The translations under genes and the position numbers were made by a program. This document shows, one piece after another, positions 24,783 through 32,404 of a DNA stretch of 64,000 bases. Position 1 is the first letter of the stretch; every line of letters begins with the position of its first letter. The notes beneath the pieces are model-generated. The model did no database searches. It saw only the letters and a program-made list of their open reading frames with translations, and had not been told where the DNA came from. The stretch covers positions 1 through 64,000 of the forward strand of contig CAJTUD010000008.1 in assembly GCA_910579725.1 (NCBI GenBank), written 5' to 3'. This DNA comes from an uncultured Oscillospiraceae bacterium (GTDB taxonomy: Bacteria; Bacillota; Clostridia; Oscillospirales; Oscillospiraceae).

Positions 24783-25652
24783 TCAGAGAAGAACTTCCAC
24801 AACCTCAGCCGTCTCCTGATCGGGATAAAAGATAATCCTCCACGGGCAGGGAGGATATACGACCGGCGCCTCTTCAGGTTCCTGAACAATCTCACCTTCC
24901 AGGCTGCCCACGGCTTCCTCCGCAGGCTCTGATAAAGCTTCGGCGGACAGCGGTGGATCCCCGGCGGACCCCGAATCTTCCGGCGGTTCCTCCGAACCGG
25001 GGATTTCCGGGTCGGGACCGGTTTCCTCCAAAGCCGCTTCCGGCGGAACCGTTCCGGCAGTCTGAAGGGCCTCTTCCATCTCCGCCCGGCACATTTCCTC
25101 CCAGAAGCTCTCCACCGCGGCGGTGACATCCGAGCGGGGCATGTCATAAGAGAACCGGGCCGTCAGCTTGTCCCGCTCCTCCCGGATGGTCAGGCGCAGC
25201 AGATCCACCAGGGACTGGCTGTCGGAGAGGGTCATGATAGAGGAGAGATCCTCTGCATCCTCCCGGTAGGTCATATAGCAGGAAACTGTGCTGTACCCGG
25301 TTCCGCTCTCATGCGAGAGGCGCAGATCCTTGAGGAGATAGGATCCCAGCATGGTCTCCCGGCGGACCTCCGCCCGGGCAGCCATGACCTGCTGGTATTC
25401 TCCCACCTCCCCATAACAGCGGATCACGCCGTCCTCGGCTCCTTCTACAATGAGCAAGAGCAGGGAGTTGACCAGATCCTGGTAGTTATCGACGCGAAGG
25501 GTATCCTCTGCGCCGGAGTCCCAGTAGCGGTCGGCATAGGGCTCTGAAACGCTGTAGGAACGCTCCAGCAGCGCAGCGCAGCCGGTGAGCAGGCAGGCGG
25601 CAAGCAGCAGGCAGACTACCGGCCCGGTCAACCATGCGAGAGATTTTTTCAT
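24783..25652 (-). CDS. Lipoprotein of unknown function
   Basis: The 289-residue protein has a clear lipoprotein signal (MKKSLAWLTG, LLLAACLLTGC, C25). Residues about 30-200 form a mixed alpha/beta domain I do not recognise (RVDNYQDLVNSLLLLIVEG, STVSCYMTYREDAEDL). Residues about 200-270 are a Pro/Glu/Ser/Ala-rich linker, and the protein ends with a short YPPCPWRIIFYPDQETAEVVEVLL strand pair. It is probably outer-face and membrane-anchored. It lies 33 bases after a small membrane protein on the same strand, so the two may form an operon. Confidence 0.75.
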   Translation of the reverse strand: MKKSLAWLTGPVVCLLLAACLLTGCAALLERSYSVSEPYADRYWDSGAEDTLRVDNYQDLVNSLLLLIVEGAEDGVIRCYGEVGEYQQVMAARAEVRRETMLGSYLLKDLRLSHESGTGYSTVSCYMTYREDAEDLSSIMTLSDSQSLVDLLRLTIREERDKLTARFSYDMPRSDVTAAVESFWEEMCRAEMEEALQTAGTVPPEAALEETGPDPEIPGSEEPPEDSGSAGDPPLSAEALSEPAEEAVGSLEGEIVQEPEEAPVVYPPCPWRIIFYPDQETAEVVEVLL

Positions 25653-25685
25653 TCAGCCACCTTCTTTTCCTTGATAAAGCGGAAT

Positions 25686-25943
25686 TTACGCGCCGTAGCG
25701 CGTGAAAAATCCAAATATGACCGCTACCAGTACGCCGCCAATGCGAACGCCTTTTTTCAGCTGATCAGGGTCACGCCAAGCCCACATTTCCGGCCATACG
25801 GGATGTATCGTAAAAAGCAGCCCAACTGAAATCCACCCAATATTATAAAATATGCCCCGCTTAAATATTTGTCCGAGCAGAAAGGCGCAGGCTAAGACAA
25901 ACAATGAAATACCGCTCTGTACCCTGAATGACAGGCACTTCAA
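25686..25943 (-). CDS. Small membrane protein of unknown function
   Basis: The 85-residue protein has two or three hydrophobic stretches (ISLFVLACAFLLGQIF, IGWISVGLLFTIHPVW, RIGGVLVAVIFGFF). It starts at a TTG (25943) preceded by AGAGGG. The YNIGWISVGLLF...HPVWP pattern is not one I can name. A good promoter lies 36 bases upstream. Confidence 0.6.
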   Translation of the reverse strand: MKCLSFRVQSGISLFVLACAFLLGQIFKRGIFYNIGWISVGLLFTIHPVWPEMWAWRDPDQLKKGVRIGGVLVAVIFGFFTRYGA

Positions 25944-25978
25944 AGCAAATCCCTCTCCCTATACCAATTTTCCCTGCT

Positions 25979-26007
25979 ATTTTATCATAGGATCTGATCT
26001 CATTCAA
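25979..26007 (-). promoter_or_regulatory. Promoter of the small membrane protein / lipoprotein unit
   Basis: TTGAAT (26002-26007) and TAAAAT (25979-25984) on the minus strand are 17 bases apart. Confidence 0.7.
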
Positions 26008-26078
26008 TCTGTTTTTGGAAAATTACCGGAGTTTCAGAGAGGCAGCGCTTTTGTAAAAAGGATTTTTACCAGAAAAAA

Positions 26079-26107
26079 TTGACAATTTCATACCAACTGG
26101 ATATAAT
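26079..26107 (+). promoter_or_regulatory. Promoter of prfC
   Basis: Perfect TTGACA (26079-26084) and TATAAT (26102-26107) with a 17-base spacer. It gives a leader of roughly 115 bases before the prfC ATG. Confidence 0.85.
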
Positions 26108-26158
26108 ATGCGAAGATGTGCCCGGGGGCTGTTCTCCGGGTGGTACAAAAAATCCAAC

Positions 26159-26229
26159 CAGGAGGCCAATCCGATGTAGAAATCCCCCGTTCAGACAAAC
26201 CGTCTACCAAATTGAAAACAGGAGGCCAA
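26159..26229 (+). promoter_or_regulatory. prfC leader: duplicated ribosome site with a start-stop (ATG TAG) element
   Basis: The 11-mer CAGGAGGCCAA occurs twice, exactly 60 bases apart (26159-26169 and 26219-26229). The second copy is the prfC ribosome site. The first has ATG (26174-26176) at normal spacing, immediately followed by TAG (26177-26179), a minimal ORF that would initiate and terminate at once. GTAGA over the stop can pair with TCTAC further on. Because RF3 acts at termination, feedback on prfC is conceivable; this is inference. Confidence 0.5.
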
Positions 26230-26231
26230 CT

Positions 26232-27806
26232 ATGGCTGGATTACAGGAAGAAATCAAAAGAAGACGAACCTTTGCTATTATCTCCCACCCCGACGCGGGG
26301 AAAACCACACTGACTGAAAAATTCCTCCTCTACGGCGGGGCAATCGCTCAGGCCGGGGAGGTCAAGGGAAAACGGGCCAGAGCCGCCACCAGCGACTGGA
26401 TGGAAATTGAAAAGCAGAGAGGTATCTCTGTGACAAGCTCCGTCATGCAGTTCCAGCACAGCGGCTACTGCATCAATATACTGGACACTCCCGGCCACCA
26501 GGACTTCTCTGAAGACACTTACCGCACTCTCATGGCCGCGGATTCCGCCGTGATGGTCATCGACGGCGCAAAGGGCGTGGAGCCCCAGACCAGAAAGCTG
26601 TTCAAAGTCTGCGCCATGCGCCATATCCCTATTTTCACCTTCATCAACAAAATGGACCGGGAAACCAAGGATCCCCTGTCCCTCTGCGAGGAGGTGGAAA
26701 AGGAGCTGGGCATCGACACCTACGCCGTCAACTGGCCCATCGGCTGCGGTAAGGAGTTCCAGGGGGTATACGACCGGGAAAGAGGCCGGATTCTCTTTTT
26801 CTCCGGGGAGAGTCACGGGAAAAAGGCTGCGTCCACCGAGGTGGATCTGGAGGATCCCGCAGCAGCGAATTATATCGGCGAAAAGCGCTGGCAGACCCTT
26901 CGGGATGATGTGGAGCTGCTGGGCGCAGGACGGGAGTTTGACATGGAGGCCGTCCGGGCCGGGAAGCTCAGTCCTGTGTTCTTTGGGTCTGCGCTGACAA
27001 ACTTCGGGGTGGAGCCCTTTCTGGAGGAGTTTCTGAGAATGACCACGCCTCCCCTCAGCCGGGTGAGCGACAGCGGCGAGATTGACGCGTTCTCCCCAGA
27101 CTTTTCCGCCTTCGTATTTAAAATTCAGGCCAATATGAATAAGGCCCACCGGGACCGGATTGCCTTTATGCGGGTCTGCTCCGGCAAGTTCCAGCGGGAC
27201 AGCGAGGTCTATCATATGCAGTCCGGGAAGAAGCTGCGCTTGAGTCAGCCTCAGCAGATGCTGGCCGCTGAGCGGGAAATCATTGACGAGGCATACGCCG
27301 GGGACATCATCGGGGTATTCGATCCCGGTCTGTTCTCCATCGGTGACACGGTAACGGTACCGGGTAAGAAATTCCGATTCCAGGGCATTCCTACTTTTGA
27401 GCCGGAGCACTTCACAAGAGTGTCGCCCATGGACACCATGAAACGGAAACAGTTCATCAAAGGCACCGAGCAAATCGCTCAGGAAGGCGCGATCCAGATC
27501 TTCAAGGTCCCCTTTGCCGGAATGGAGGAGGTCATCGTAGGCGTGGTGGGCACGCTGCAATTCGACGTGTTCCAGTATCGGATGAGGAGCGAGTATGGCG
27601 TGGAACTGCGAATGGCGGGCCTGCCCTACGACCACCTGAGACGAATCGCCGCCTCCCCAGTGGAACCCAAAGACCTGATCCTCTGCGCCGACGCGGCGCT
27701 GCTGGAGGACTTCCGGGGCCGCAGCCTGATAGCCTACTCCGGCGAGTGGCCGGTGGGCTACTTGCTCAAGCACAATCCCGGACTGGAGCTGACGGAGCCA
27801 GATTGA
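26232..27806 (+). CDS. prfC: Peptide chain release factor 3 (RF3)
   Basis: This 524-residue translational GTPase removes RF1/RF2 from ribosomes after termination. G-domain motifs are HPDAGKTT (19-26), RGISVTSSVMQF, DTPGHQDFSEDT and NKMDRE. The RF3-specific beta-barrel and C-terminal domains follow (PVFFGSALTNFGVEPFLE, VGVVGTLQFDVFQYRM). The ATG at 26232 gives the family start MAGLQEEIKRRRTFAIISHPDAGKTT; a longer in-frame reading from the promoter region is not supported. See the leader entry for unusual upstream elements. Confidence 0.95.
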   Translation: MAGLQEEIKRRRTFAIISHPDAGKTTLTEKFLLYGGAIAQAGEVKGKRARAATSDWMEIEKQRGISVTSSVMQFQHSGYCINILDTPGHQDFSEDTYRTLMAADSAVMVIDGAKGVEPQTRKLFKVCAMRHIPIFTFINKMDRETKDPLSLCEEVEKELGIDTYAVNWPIGCGKEFQGVYDRERGRILFFSGESHGKKAASTEVDLEDPAAANYIGEKRWQTLRDDVELLGAGREFDMEAVRAGKLSPVFFGSALTNFGVEPFLEEFLRMTTPPLSRVSDSGEIDAFSPDFSAFVFKIQANMNKAHRDRIAFMRVCSGKFQRDSEVYHMQSGKKLRLSQPQQMLAAEREIIDEAYAGDIIGVFDPGLFSIGDTVTVPGKKFRFQGIPTFEPEHFTRVSPMDTMKRKQFIKGTEQIAQEGAIQIFKVPFAGMEEVIVGVVGTLQFDVFQYRMRSEYGVELRMAGLPYDHLRRIAASPVEPKDLILCADAALLEDFRGRSLIAYSGEWPVGYLLKHNPGLELTEPD

Positions 27807-27900
27807 TTCCTTTTCCTGAATATACTGAACAAAAATGCATGGCATTTGTACTGAAAATACTCCTTCTCCGTGAAAAATCGACATTTATGGAGGACTGAAA

Positions 27901-28929
27901 ATGATAAAAACAGTTGGAATCGTGAGCCTCTCCCGCGGCATTGTAGGAGAAGATGATATCAAGTTCGAAGTGGAAATAGGGCTTCGCAGGCTGCGCGAAT
28001 ATGGATTGACTGTAAAATTCTTGCCAAACGCACGCAAGGGCCTGGATTACATCAGGAATCATCCGGAGAAGAGGGCTGAAGATCTCCTGCAGGCCTTTCG
28101 AGATCCTGAAATTGATATGATTCTCTGTGCCAGCGGCGGAGACGACACATTTCGCTTGCTGCCATATCTATTTGACCATAATGAACTGCGGGACGCTGTT
28201 TCTCAAAAGGTGTTTCTTGGCTTTTCCGATACAACTGTCAATCATTTTATGCTTCATAAGGTGGGTTTACACACGTTTTACGGTCAAAGTTTCCTTGCGG
28301 ATATCTGCGAACTTGGGCCGCAGATGCTTCCATATTCTCGAAAATACTTTGAAGAGCTGATTTTTACCGGCGGGATTCGGGAAATTGTTCCCAGTGAAAC
28401 CTGGTATGAAGAGCGGAAGAGCTTCGCTCCCGATCAAGCCGGCAAGGAGCTGCCGTCCCATCCTAACTGCGGCTTTGAGCTGCTGCAGGGCCGCCCTGCT
28501 TTTTCCGGAAAGATTCTTGGCGGCTGTATTGACACCATATATGATTTCTTCAGCGGGGAACGATATGCCGACATGCCTCTGCTCTGCGAGAAATATCAGC
28601 TATTCCCAAATCCGAAGGATTGGAAAGATCGTATCCTGCTCCTGGAATCCAGTGAAGAGAAACCGTCTCCAGAGAAATACCGGAGGGCATTGGAGTATCT
28701 CCAGAAAAGAGGAGTATTTGACGTTGTTTCCGGCGTCCTGGCAGGCAAACCGATGGATGACGCCTATGCACAGGAATACAAGCAACTTTTGACCGATGTA
28801 ATTGGAAATTCACAAGTTCCTGTTGTTTGCAACATCAATATCGGACATGCTTTACCTCGTTGTATCATTCCGTTCGGCGTTGAGGCGACTGTTGATGTAA
28901 ATAACCAAACGATTCGATTTGCAGATTGA
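27901..28929 (+). CDS. S66 family peptidase (LD-carboxypeptidase / MccF-like)
   Basis: The 342-residue serine peptidase-like protein has nucleophile S109 in LGFSDTT, a catalytic Glu in LLLESSEEKPSP (near 250) and a His in INIGHALPRCIIPFG (near 317). The SGGDD loop (78-82) lies where the family oxyanion turn is expected. Members cut murein tetrapeptides or inactivate microcin C-like acyl-adenylates; the MccF branch has the shape seen here, but the substrate is not certain. There is no signal peptide. The ATG follows ATGGAGGACTGAAA. Confidence 0.85.
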   Translation: MIKTVGIVSLSRGIVGEDDIKFEVEIGLRRLREYGLTVKFLPNARKGLDYIRNHPEKRAEDLLQAFRDPEIDMILCASGGDDTFRLLPYLFDHNELRDAVSQKVFLGFSDTTVNHFMLHKVGLHTFYGQSFLADICELGPQMLPYSRKYFEELIFTGGIREIVPSETWYEERKSFAPDQAGKELPSHPNCGFELLQGRPAFSGKILGGCIDTIYDFFSGERYADMPLLCEKYQLFPNPKDWKDRILLLESSEEKPSPEKYRRALEYLQKRGVFDVVSGVLAGKPMDDAYAQEYKQLLTDVIGNSQVPVVCNINIGHALPRCIIPFGVEATVDVNNQTIRFAD

Positions 28930-29011
28930 GCGGTCAAGTATGAATGATAAGAGAGATTTTGCCATTTGGTGAAATCCTACTGGAAAAATTTTCTCCCACA
29001 AGGATGGCACA

Positions 29012-29040
29012 GCGCATGGCCGCATCAAACGGCCATGCGC
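29012..29040 (+). terminator. Strong hairpin after the S66 gene
   Basis: A perfect 11-bp stem GCGCATGGCCG / CGGCCATGCGC with a 7-base loop, followed by AATTCAT. The T-tract is weak. Confidence 0.45.
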
Positions 29041-29152
29041 AATTCATATGTTCTGAAGAAGCGGCAGTACTGTTCTTCTCTCTGGTGAGCCCACAGGACG
29101 CACCGGCGGCAGGGACGGATTTTTACCGAGTGATGCTCATTTAAATTGGAGG

Positions 29153-29180
29153 GAAGAGGGTTTGCGCCCTCTTTCTTTTT
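29153..29180 (+). terminator. Terminator downstream of the S66 gene
   Basis: Stem AAGAGGG / CCCTCTT with a short loop, followed by TCTTTTT. Confidence 0.7.
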
Positions 29181-29256
29181 GTCTCACGATACTTGATGAG
29201 AACCGGTATACATGCATAAAAAAGAAAAAAATCACAAATTATAGGCAGCAGCCTTC

Positions 29257-29417
29257 TATAGTCGACACACTTGAGAATCGGTAAAAAGGAGGCGGGGGGA
29301 AATGCGGTGCGGCAAGGCGGAGGACACAGGCGGGCTGGCGCCCGCCAAGGACAACAACACAGTCTACGCCACATTTTGACCGCCGAACTTTACCGATTTT
29401 CGTGCGTGTCGACTATA
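29257..29417. mobile_element. MITE-like element with 29-bp terminal inverted repeats
   Basis: The left end (29257-29285) starts TATAGTCGACACACTT and the right end (29389-29417) is its near complement; about 24 of 29 positions match. The outer 12 bases (TATAGTCGACAC) are identical on both sides. The 103-base interior is GC-rich and non-coding. Termini beginning with TA would suit an IS630/mariner-type enzyme, which makes TA target duplications. No transposase for it is seen in the window. Confidence 0.6.
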
Positions 29418-29487
29418 TTCCTCATGGACCAAAAAATTTCTCCCTTTTGAGAAAAGTGCCCCCATTGGCTACTCCACAAACCGGGAT

Positions 29488-29814
29488 TTACCAACGTGTC
29501 ATATTTTTTTCAAATTTCGCAGTATATGCCTGTTTTAATTCGTCAGCAGATATTCCATAACATAGCATAACATCATTGTAATACATAAGAACATCAGCCA
29601 TTTCTTCTACAAAGTCTTTTCTTAATTCAACATCATTAGACACCTTTATATCTCCGTGTTTTTTCATAATATCAATCACTTCACCAATTTCGCCTATCAT
29701 CCAAAGCAGCTTGTGCTTACCCGTTTCAGGAGAAATCTTTTCCCATTTATCTTTGTATTTATCCTGAAGCCTTTTTTGCATATATAACATTTCATTTATG
29801 CTAAAATCAGACAT
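29488..29814 (-). CDS. MazG-like nucleotide pyrophosphohydrolase domain protein
   Basis: The 108-residue all-helical protein carries the MazG-type metal motifs GEIGEVIDIM (EIGE) and FVEEMADVLMYYND (EExxD). These proteins hydrolyse NTPs or dNTPs as house-cleaning enzymes, or act in phage and defence contexts. The gene is strikingly AT-rich compared with its neighbours, suggesting recent acquisition. It has its own promoter (29847-29875) and an AAAAGGAG ribosome site, and lies next to the MITE-like element. Confidence 0.85.
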   Translation of the reverse strand: MSDFSINEMLYMQKRLQDKYKDKWEKISPETGKHKLLWMIGEIGEVIDIMKKHGDIKVSNDVELRKDFVEEMADVLMYYNDVMLCYGISADELKQAYTAKFEKNMTRW

Positions 29815-29846
29815 AAATTTTCTCCTTTTAAATTCTAGTCAGTGTC

Positions 29847-29875
29847 ATTATAATCTATTCTTAACGGGTACACAA
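29847..29875 (-). promoter_or_regulatory. Promoter of the MazG-like gene
   Basis: TTGTGT (29870-29875) and TATAAT (29847-29852) on the minus strand are 17 bases apart. Confidence 0.7.
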
Positions 29876-29906
29876 TTTCAAAATAGGCAAAAATTTTTTT
29901 GTTCTT

Positions 29907-29933
29907 GTCAACACTTTCCCGCGGCCATTCGTT
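29907..29933 (+). promoter_or_regulatory. Possible ECF-type autoregulated promoter
   Basis: GTCAAC (29907-29912), 17 bases, then CGTT (29930-29933) resembles the 'AAC ... CGT' promoters of ECF sigma factors. It sits about 35 bases before an ECF sigma gene and has no good sigma-A match at the same place. Confidence 0.4.
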
Positions 29934-29968
29934 ATATAGTTGAACGCGCAAGAGAGGAGCCCCCGGCA

Positions 29969-30433
29969 ATGGAGATGGAAGAACTTTACGGCGGATTTTA
30001 CAAAGAAATATTGGCCTACTGCACCGCCATGACCAAAAGCAGGACGGCAGCGGAGGATCTGGTGCAGGAAACCTATGTCAGGGCCTTCACTCACTGGGAC
30101 GATTTTCAGAATCTCAGCCGGTGCCAGAGCCGGGCCTGGCTCTACAAAACCGCCAGAAACCTTTTCATCGACCAGGCCCGGAGGCAATCCCGGGAAACCC
30201 AGGCAGATGAGGAACAGCTGGCTCTGTCCGCCTTCGAGGAGGACTTGAGCCAAACCGCTGTGCTTCAACTGGTCGGACGGCTGCCGGAAACGGAACGGGC
30301 AATCTTTTCCATGAGGTATTTTGAAGGCTACAATTCCAGGGAGCTGGGGGAAATCTTTAATCTGTCCCCCGCTACCATACGCTCCCGGCTGGCCTCTGCC
30401 AAGAGGCGGCTGCGGGAATGGATCGAGAAGTAG
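29969..30433 (+). CDS. ECF-type RNA polymerase sigma factor
   Basis: The 154-residue protein has a sigma-70 region 2 (about 5-70: YCTAMTKSRTAAEDLVQETYVRAFTHWDDF, SRAWLYKTARNLFIDQARR) and region 4 (about 98-150: LVGRLPETERAIFSMRYFEGYNSRELGEIFNLSPATIRSRLASAKRRLREW). It directs polymerase to a small set of promoters. I chose the ATG at 29969 because AGGAG lies 9 bases upstream. No classical anti-sigma factor follows; instead a 52-residue protein and a bactofilin-like protein lie downstream on the same strand. Confidence 0.93.
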   Translation: MEMEELYGGFYKEILAYCTAMTKSRTAAEDLVQETYVRAFTHWDDFQNLSRCQSRAWLYKTARNLFIDQARRQSRETQADEEQLALSAFEEDLSQTAVLQLVGRLPETERAIFSMRYFEGYNSRELGEIFNLSPATIRSRLASAKRRLREWIEK

Positions 30434-30450
30434 GATTGGAGGAATCTGAC

Positions 30451-30609
30451 ATGAAAAAGCCAAAAAAGGAAACCCTTTGGTACAACCCTGTGAAAAAGAA
30501 AAACCGGGACATTGTTCTGGAGGACCGGGGAATCTCCGGCATGGCCGCGGATCGGGAGGGCCGGGCGCTGCTGGCCGCCTATGACAGAATGTACCGGGCA
30601 AAGTGGTAA
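30451..30609 (+). CDS. Small basic protein downstream of the ECF sigma factor
   Basis: The 52-residue protein (MKKPKKETLWYNPVKKKNRDIVLEDRG..., ending MYRAKW) has an N-terminal Lys/Arg-rich half and no membrane segment. A GGAGGA ribosome site precedes the ATG, and it starts 17 bases after the sigma gene. No known family is recognised; it might modulate the sigma factor or be an effector. Confidence 0.6.
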   Translation: MKKPKKETLWYNPVKKKNRDIVLEDRGISGMAADREGRALLAAYDRMYRAKW

Positions 30610-30660
30610 GCACCCTGTCACACCAACATCAATCAATATTTATCTGGAGGTAAGATTACG

Positions 30661-31875
30661 ATGGAAAACAAGAAGAAGCTGGAAATCAACACGGTTATCT
30701 GCGACATCCGCAGCCTGACAGAGGAAACGCTTTCCATGTATGAAAAGCTGGAAATCAACGCCGCGTGTCTCGTCACCACTCCGGCCGCCCAGGCAATGCT
30801 GGGCAGGTTTCCGGTAAAAATCGATGCGGCCAATACCCTAACCCTGACCCTGGAGGAGAACCCCCGCTTCACCCAATTCAATGGACGAATGAAAATTGTA
30901 CCCGGGACAGCTGTCCCGGAGGAAAAGACATATCTGATGGTGAACGGTTCCCTCGATATCGAGGCAGGCAGCGAGGAGACGCTGAAGGGCTACGCCGCAA
31001 TCTTCGCAAACGGAAGCGTCACCTGTCCGAAAAGTATTGCTGGGCTGCTGGGAGGCATTCTTACGGTCAATGGGTCGCTCAGGACCTATCCGGATGGCTG
31101 CATCCGGCTGAAAGACACAGCCATACTGGATCGGTTTTTCCACCTCCGTGTCAAGCAGAACGCTCTCTACTACGCGCACAAGCGGGTGGTCGCCCTGGAT
31201 CCCGGTATCAGTTTCCACAAGCTGGCAGAGAAAGACATCCGCTTTTCCACACAGAAACTGCTGGTTTCTGAGGACCTGGCAGAAGCCGCCGTATCCCTGT
31301 TTGACGAACAGACGGATATTGTGGTGCTGCCTGAGGGCTGCGCCTATGTGGACGGTGACGCTGAGCTGGATGAAACACTGATCAAGCGCTATGGAAACAG
31401 ACTGTATGTCGCGGGAGACCTGACCGCCGGCGCCAAAGCCGCCGGGGTGCTGGACCAGGTGTCCTTCCTGCGGGTGGATGGTGATCTGCTGGTGGCCCGG
31501 GAGCTGAAAGAACGGGTGCTGGAAATGGATGTGGAGTATGGCGGTCTCTACATCGTAGGCGGAACCATCGTCTCCGGCTGGGCCAATCAGACGCTCAGCG
31601 CATACATGCTGGAGAATGCGGAGGGCGGGCTGAGTGCAGTGGCCTGCGCCCATATTGCGATTGACGCAGATGTTGCGCCAGAAGTGCTCAGGGAAAAGCT
31701 GGTGAGTATCATCGGCTGCGCAGAAGTCACCTGCGCCAGCAAGGAGCAGATGGATGTCATAAAACTTCTGGCCTGCGATGCATCTTCGATTACCCTGGCT
31801 CAGCAAGAGAGTAAAGACGGGGACGAAAAAGATACGGATGTGGTGGAAATCAACACCACACATTATGCATTTTAA
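30661..31875 (+). CDS. Bactofilin/DUF342-like beta-solenoid protein of unknown function
   Basis: The 404-residue soluble protein is built of short repeating beta units with Gly turns: YLMVNGSLDIEAGSEETL, AAIFANGSVTCPKSIAGLL, GILTVNGSLRTYPDG, RLYVAGDLTAGAKAAG, FLRVDGDLLVARELKE, GLYIVGGTIVSG. This is the pattern of polymer-forming cytoskeletal (bactofilin-like) right-handed solenoids. There is no signal peptide. A strong CTGGAGG site precedes the ATG. Being third in a run with an ECF sigma factor suggests it is a target or partner of that system. Confidence 0.7.
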   Translation: MENKKKLEINTVICDIRSLTEETLSMYEKLEINAACLVTTPAAQAMLGRFPVKIDAANTLTLTLEENPRFTQFNGRMKIVPGTAVPEEKTYLMVNGSLDIEAGSEETLKGYAAIFANGSVTCPKSIAGLLGGILTVNGSLRTYPDGCIRLKDTAILDRFFHLRVKQNALYYAHKRVVALDPGISFHKLAEKDIRFSTQKLLVSEDLAEAAVSLFDEQTDIVVLPEGCAYVDGDAELDETLIKRYGNRLYVAGDLTAGAKAAGVLDQVSFLRVDGDLLVARELKERVLEMDVEYGGLYIVGGTIVSGWANQTLSAYMLENAEGGLSAVACAHIAIDADVAPEVLREKLVSIIGCAEVTCASKEQMDVIKLLACDASSITLAQQESKDGDEKDTDVVEINTTHYAF

Positions 31876-31878
31876 TGT

Positions 31879-32175
31879 TCATGGAAACCATATCTCTGCT
31901 TGCAGGAGCTCTTTCAGAACCGTCACAAAGACCAGCATGCTGTGATCCACCCGCTGGCGCAGCAGCCTGGCCGTCTCCATACCATCAGGCTGTTTCATCT
32001 GGATATCCAGAAAAATCACGTCGAAGCCGCCAACCGCTTCCAGCAAGGCGCGTCCGCTTGAAAAGCTGCTGACAGAGCAGGCCGTGACGTGCTTCTCTTC
32101 CATATAGCTTGCGAGATGGCCGGCAAGCTCCCGGACCATCAGCAGTTCGTCATTACAGATTGCGAATTTTATCAC
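31879..32175 (-). pseudogene. Truncated LytTR-type response regulator (receiver domain only)
   Basis: The reading starts at a GTG (32175; alternative GTGs at 32181 and 32184) as MIKFAICNDELLMVRELAGHL and continues to VGGFDVIFLDIQMKQPDGMETARLLRQ with the phospho-Asp in FLDIQM. After SMLVFVTVLKE it runs into an unrelated ELLQAEIWFP and stops, before the last receiver strand and the whole DNA-binding domain. It is best read as the remnant of an AgrA-like regulator whose 3' half was deleted. No kinase partner is near. Confidence 0.7.
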
Positions 32176-32276
32176 GTTCACCACCCTGTTTTTCTATCAG
32201 ATTAGCAGAAGTGAGATTGATAGGCAAGGCCCGTTGTAGCAGCATGTCATAAAGGTGTCATGAAATGCCTGCGATC

Positions 32277-32315
32277 AAAAGGCCCGCAGAGCAGCTATAG
32301 CCGCTCTGCGGGCCT
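32277..32315 (-). terminator. Terminator at the end of the ilvE transcript
   Basis: A 13-bp perfect stem (AGGCCCGCAGAGC / GCTCTGCGGGCCT) is followed on the minus strand by TTTTGATCG. It lies about 90 bases after the ilvE stop. Confidence 0.85.
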
Positions 32316-32404
32316 GGGAAAGTATACGGATGGAAATACCGGTCAAATAATGCTGTCTTCAGTTTTCGGTTCCTGATTTTTTACCATACGCCAGCGTTGA
32401 AGCA

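Larger units (their letters stand above)
28930..29487. other. Intergenic region with hairpins and a MITE-like element
   Basis: Apart from the hairpins and the inverted-repeat element listed separately, no gene is supported here. A 66-codon reading from 28944 spans a hairpin and has no family resemblance. Confidence 0.5.

Noticed and set aside
28944..29144. 66-codon plus-strand ORF after the S66 peptidase gene
   Set aside because: It spans a strong hairpin and has no resemblance to known proteins.
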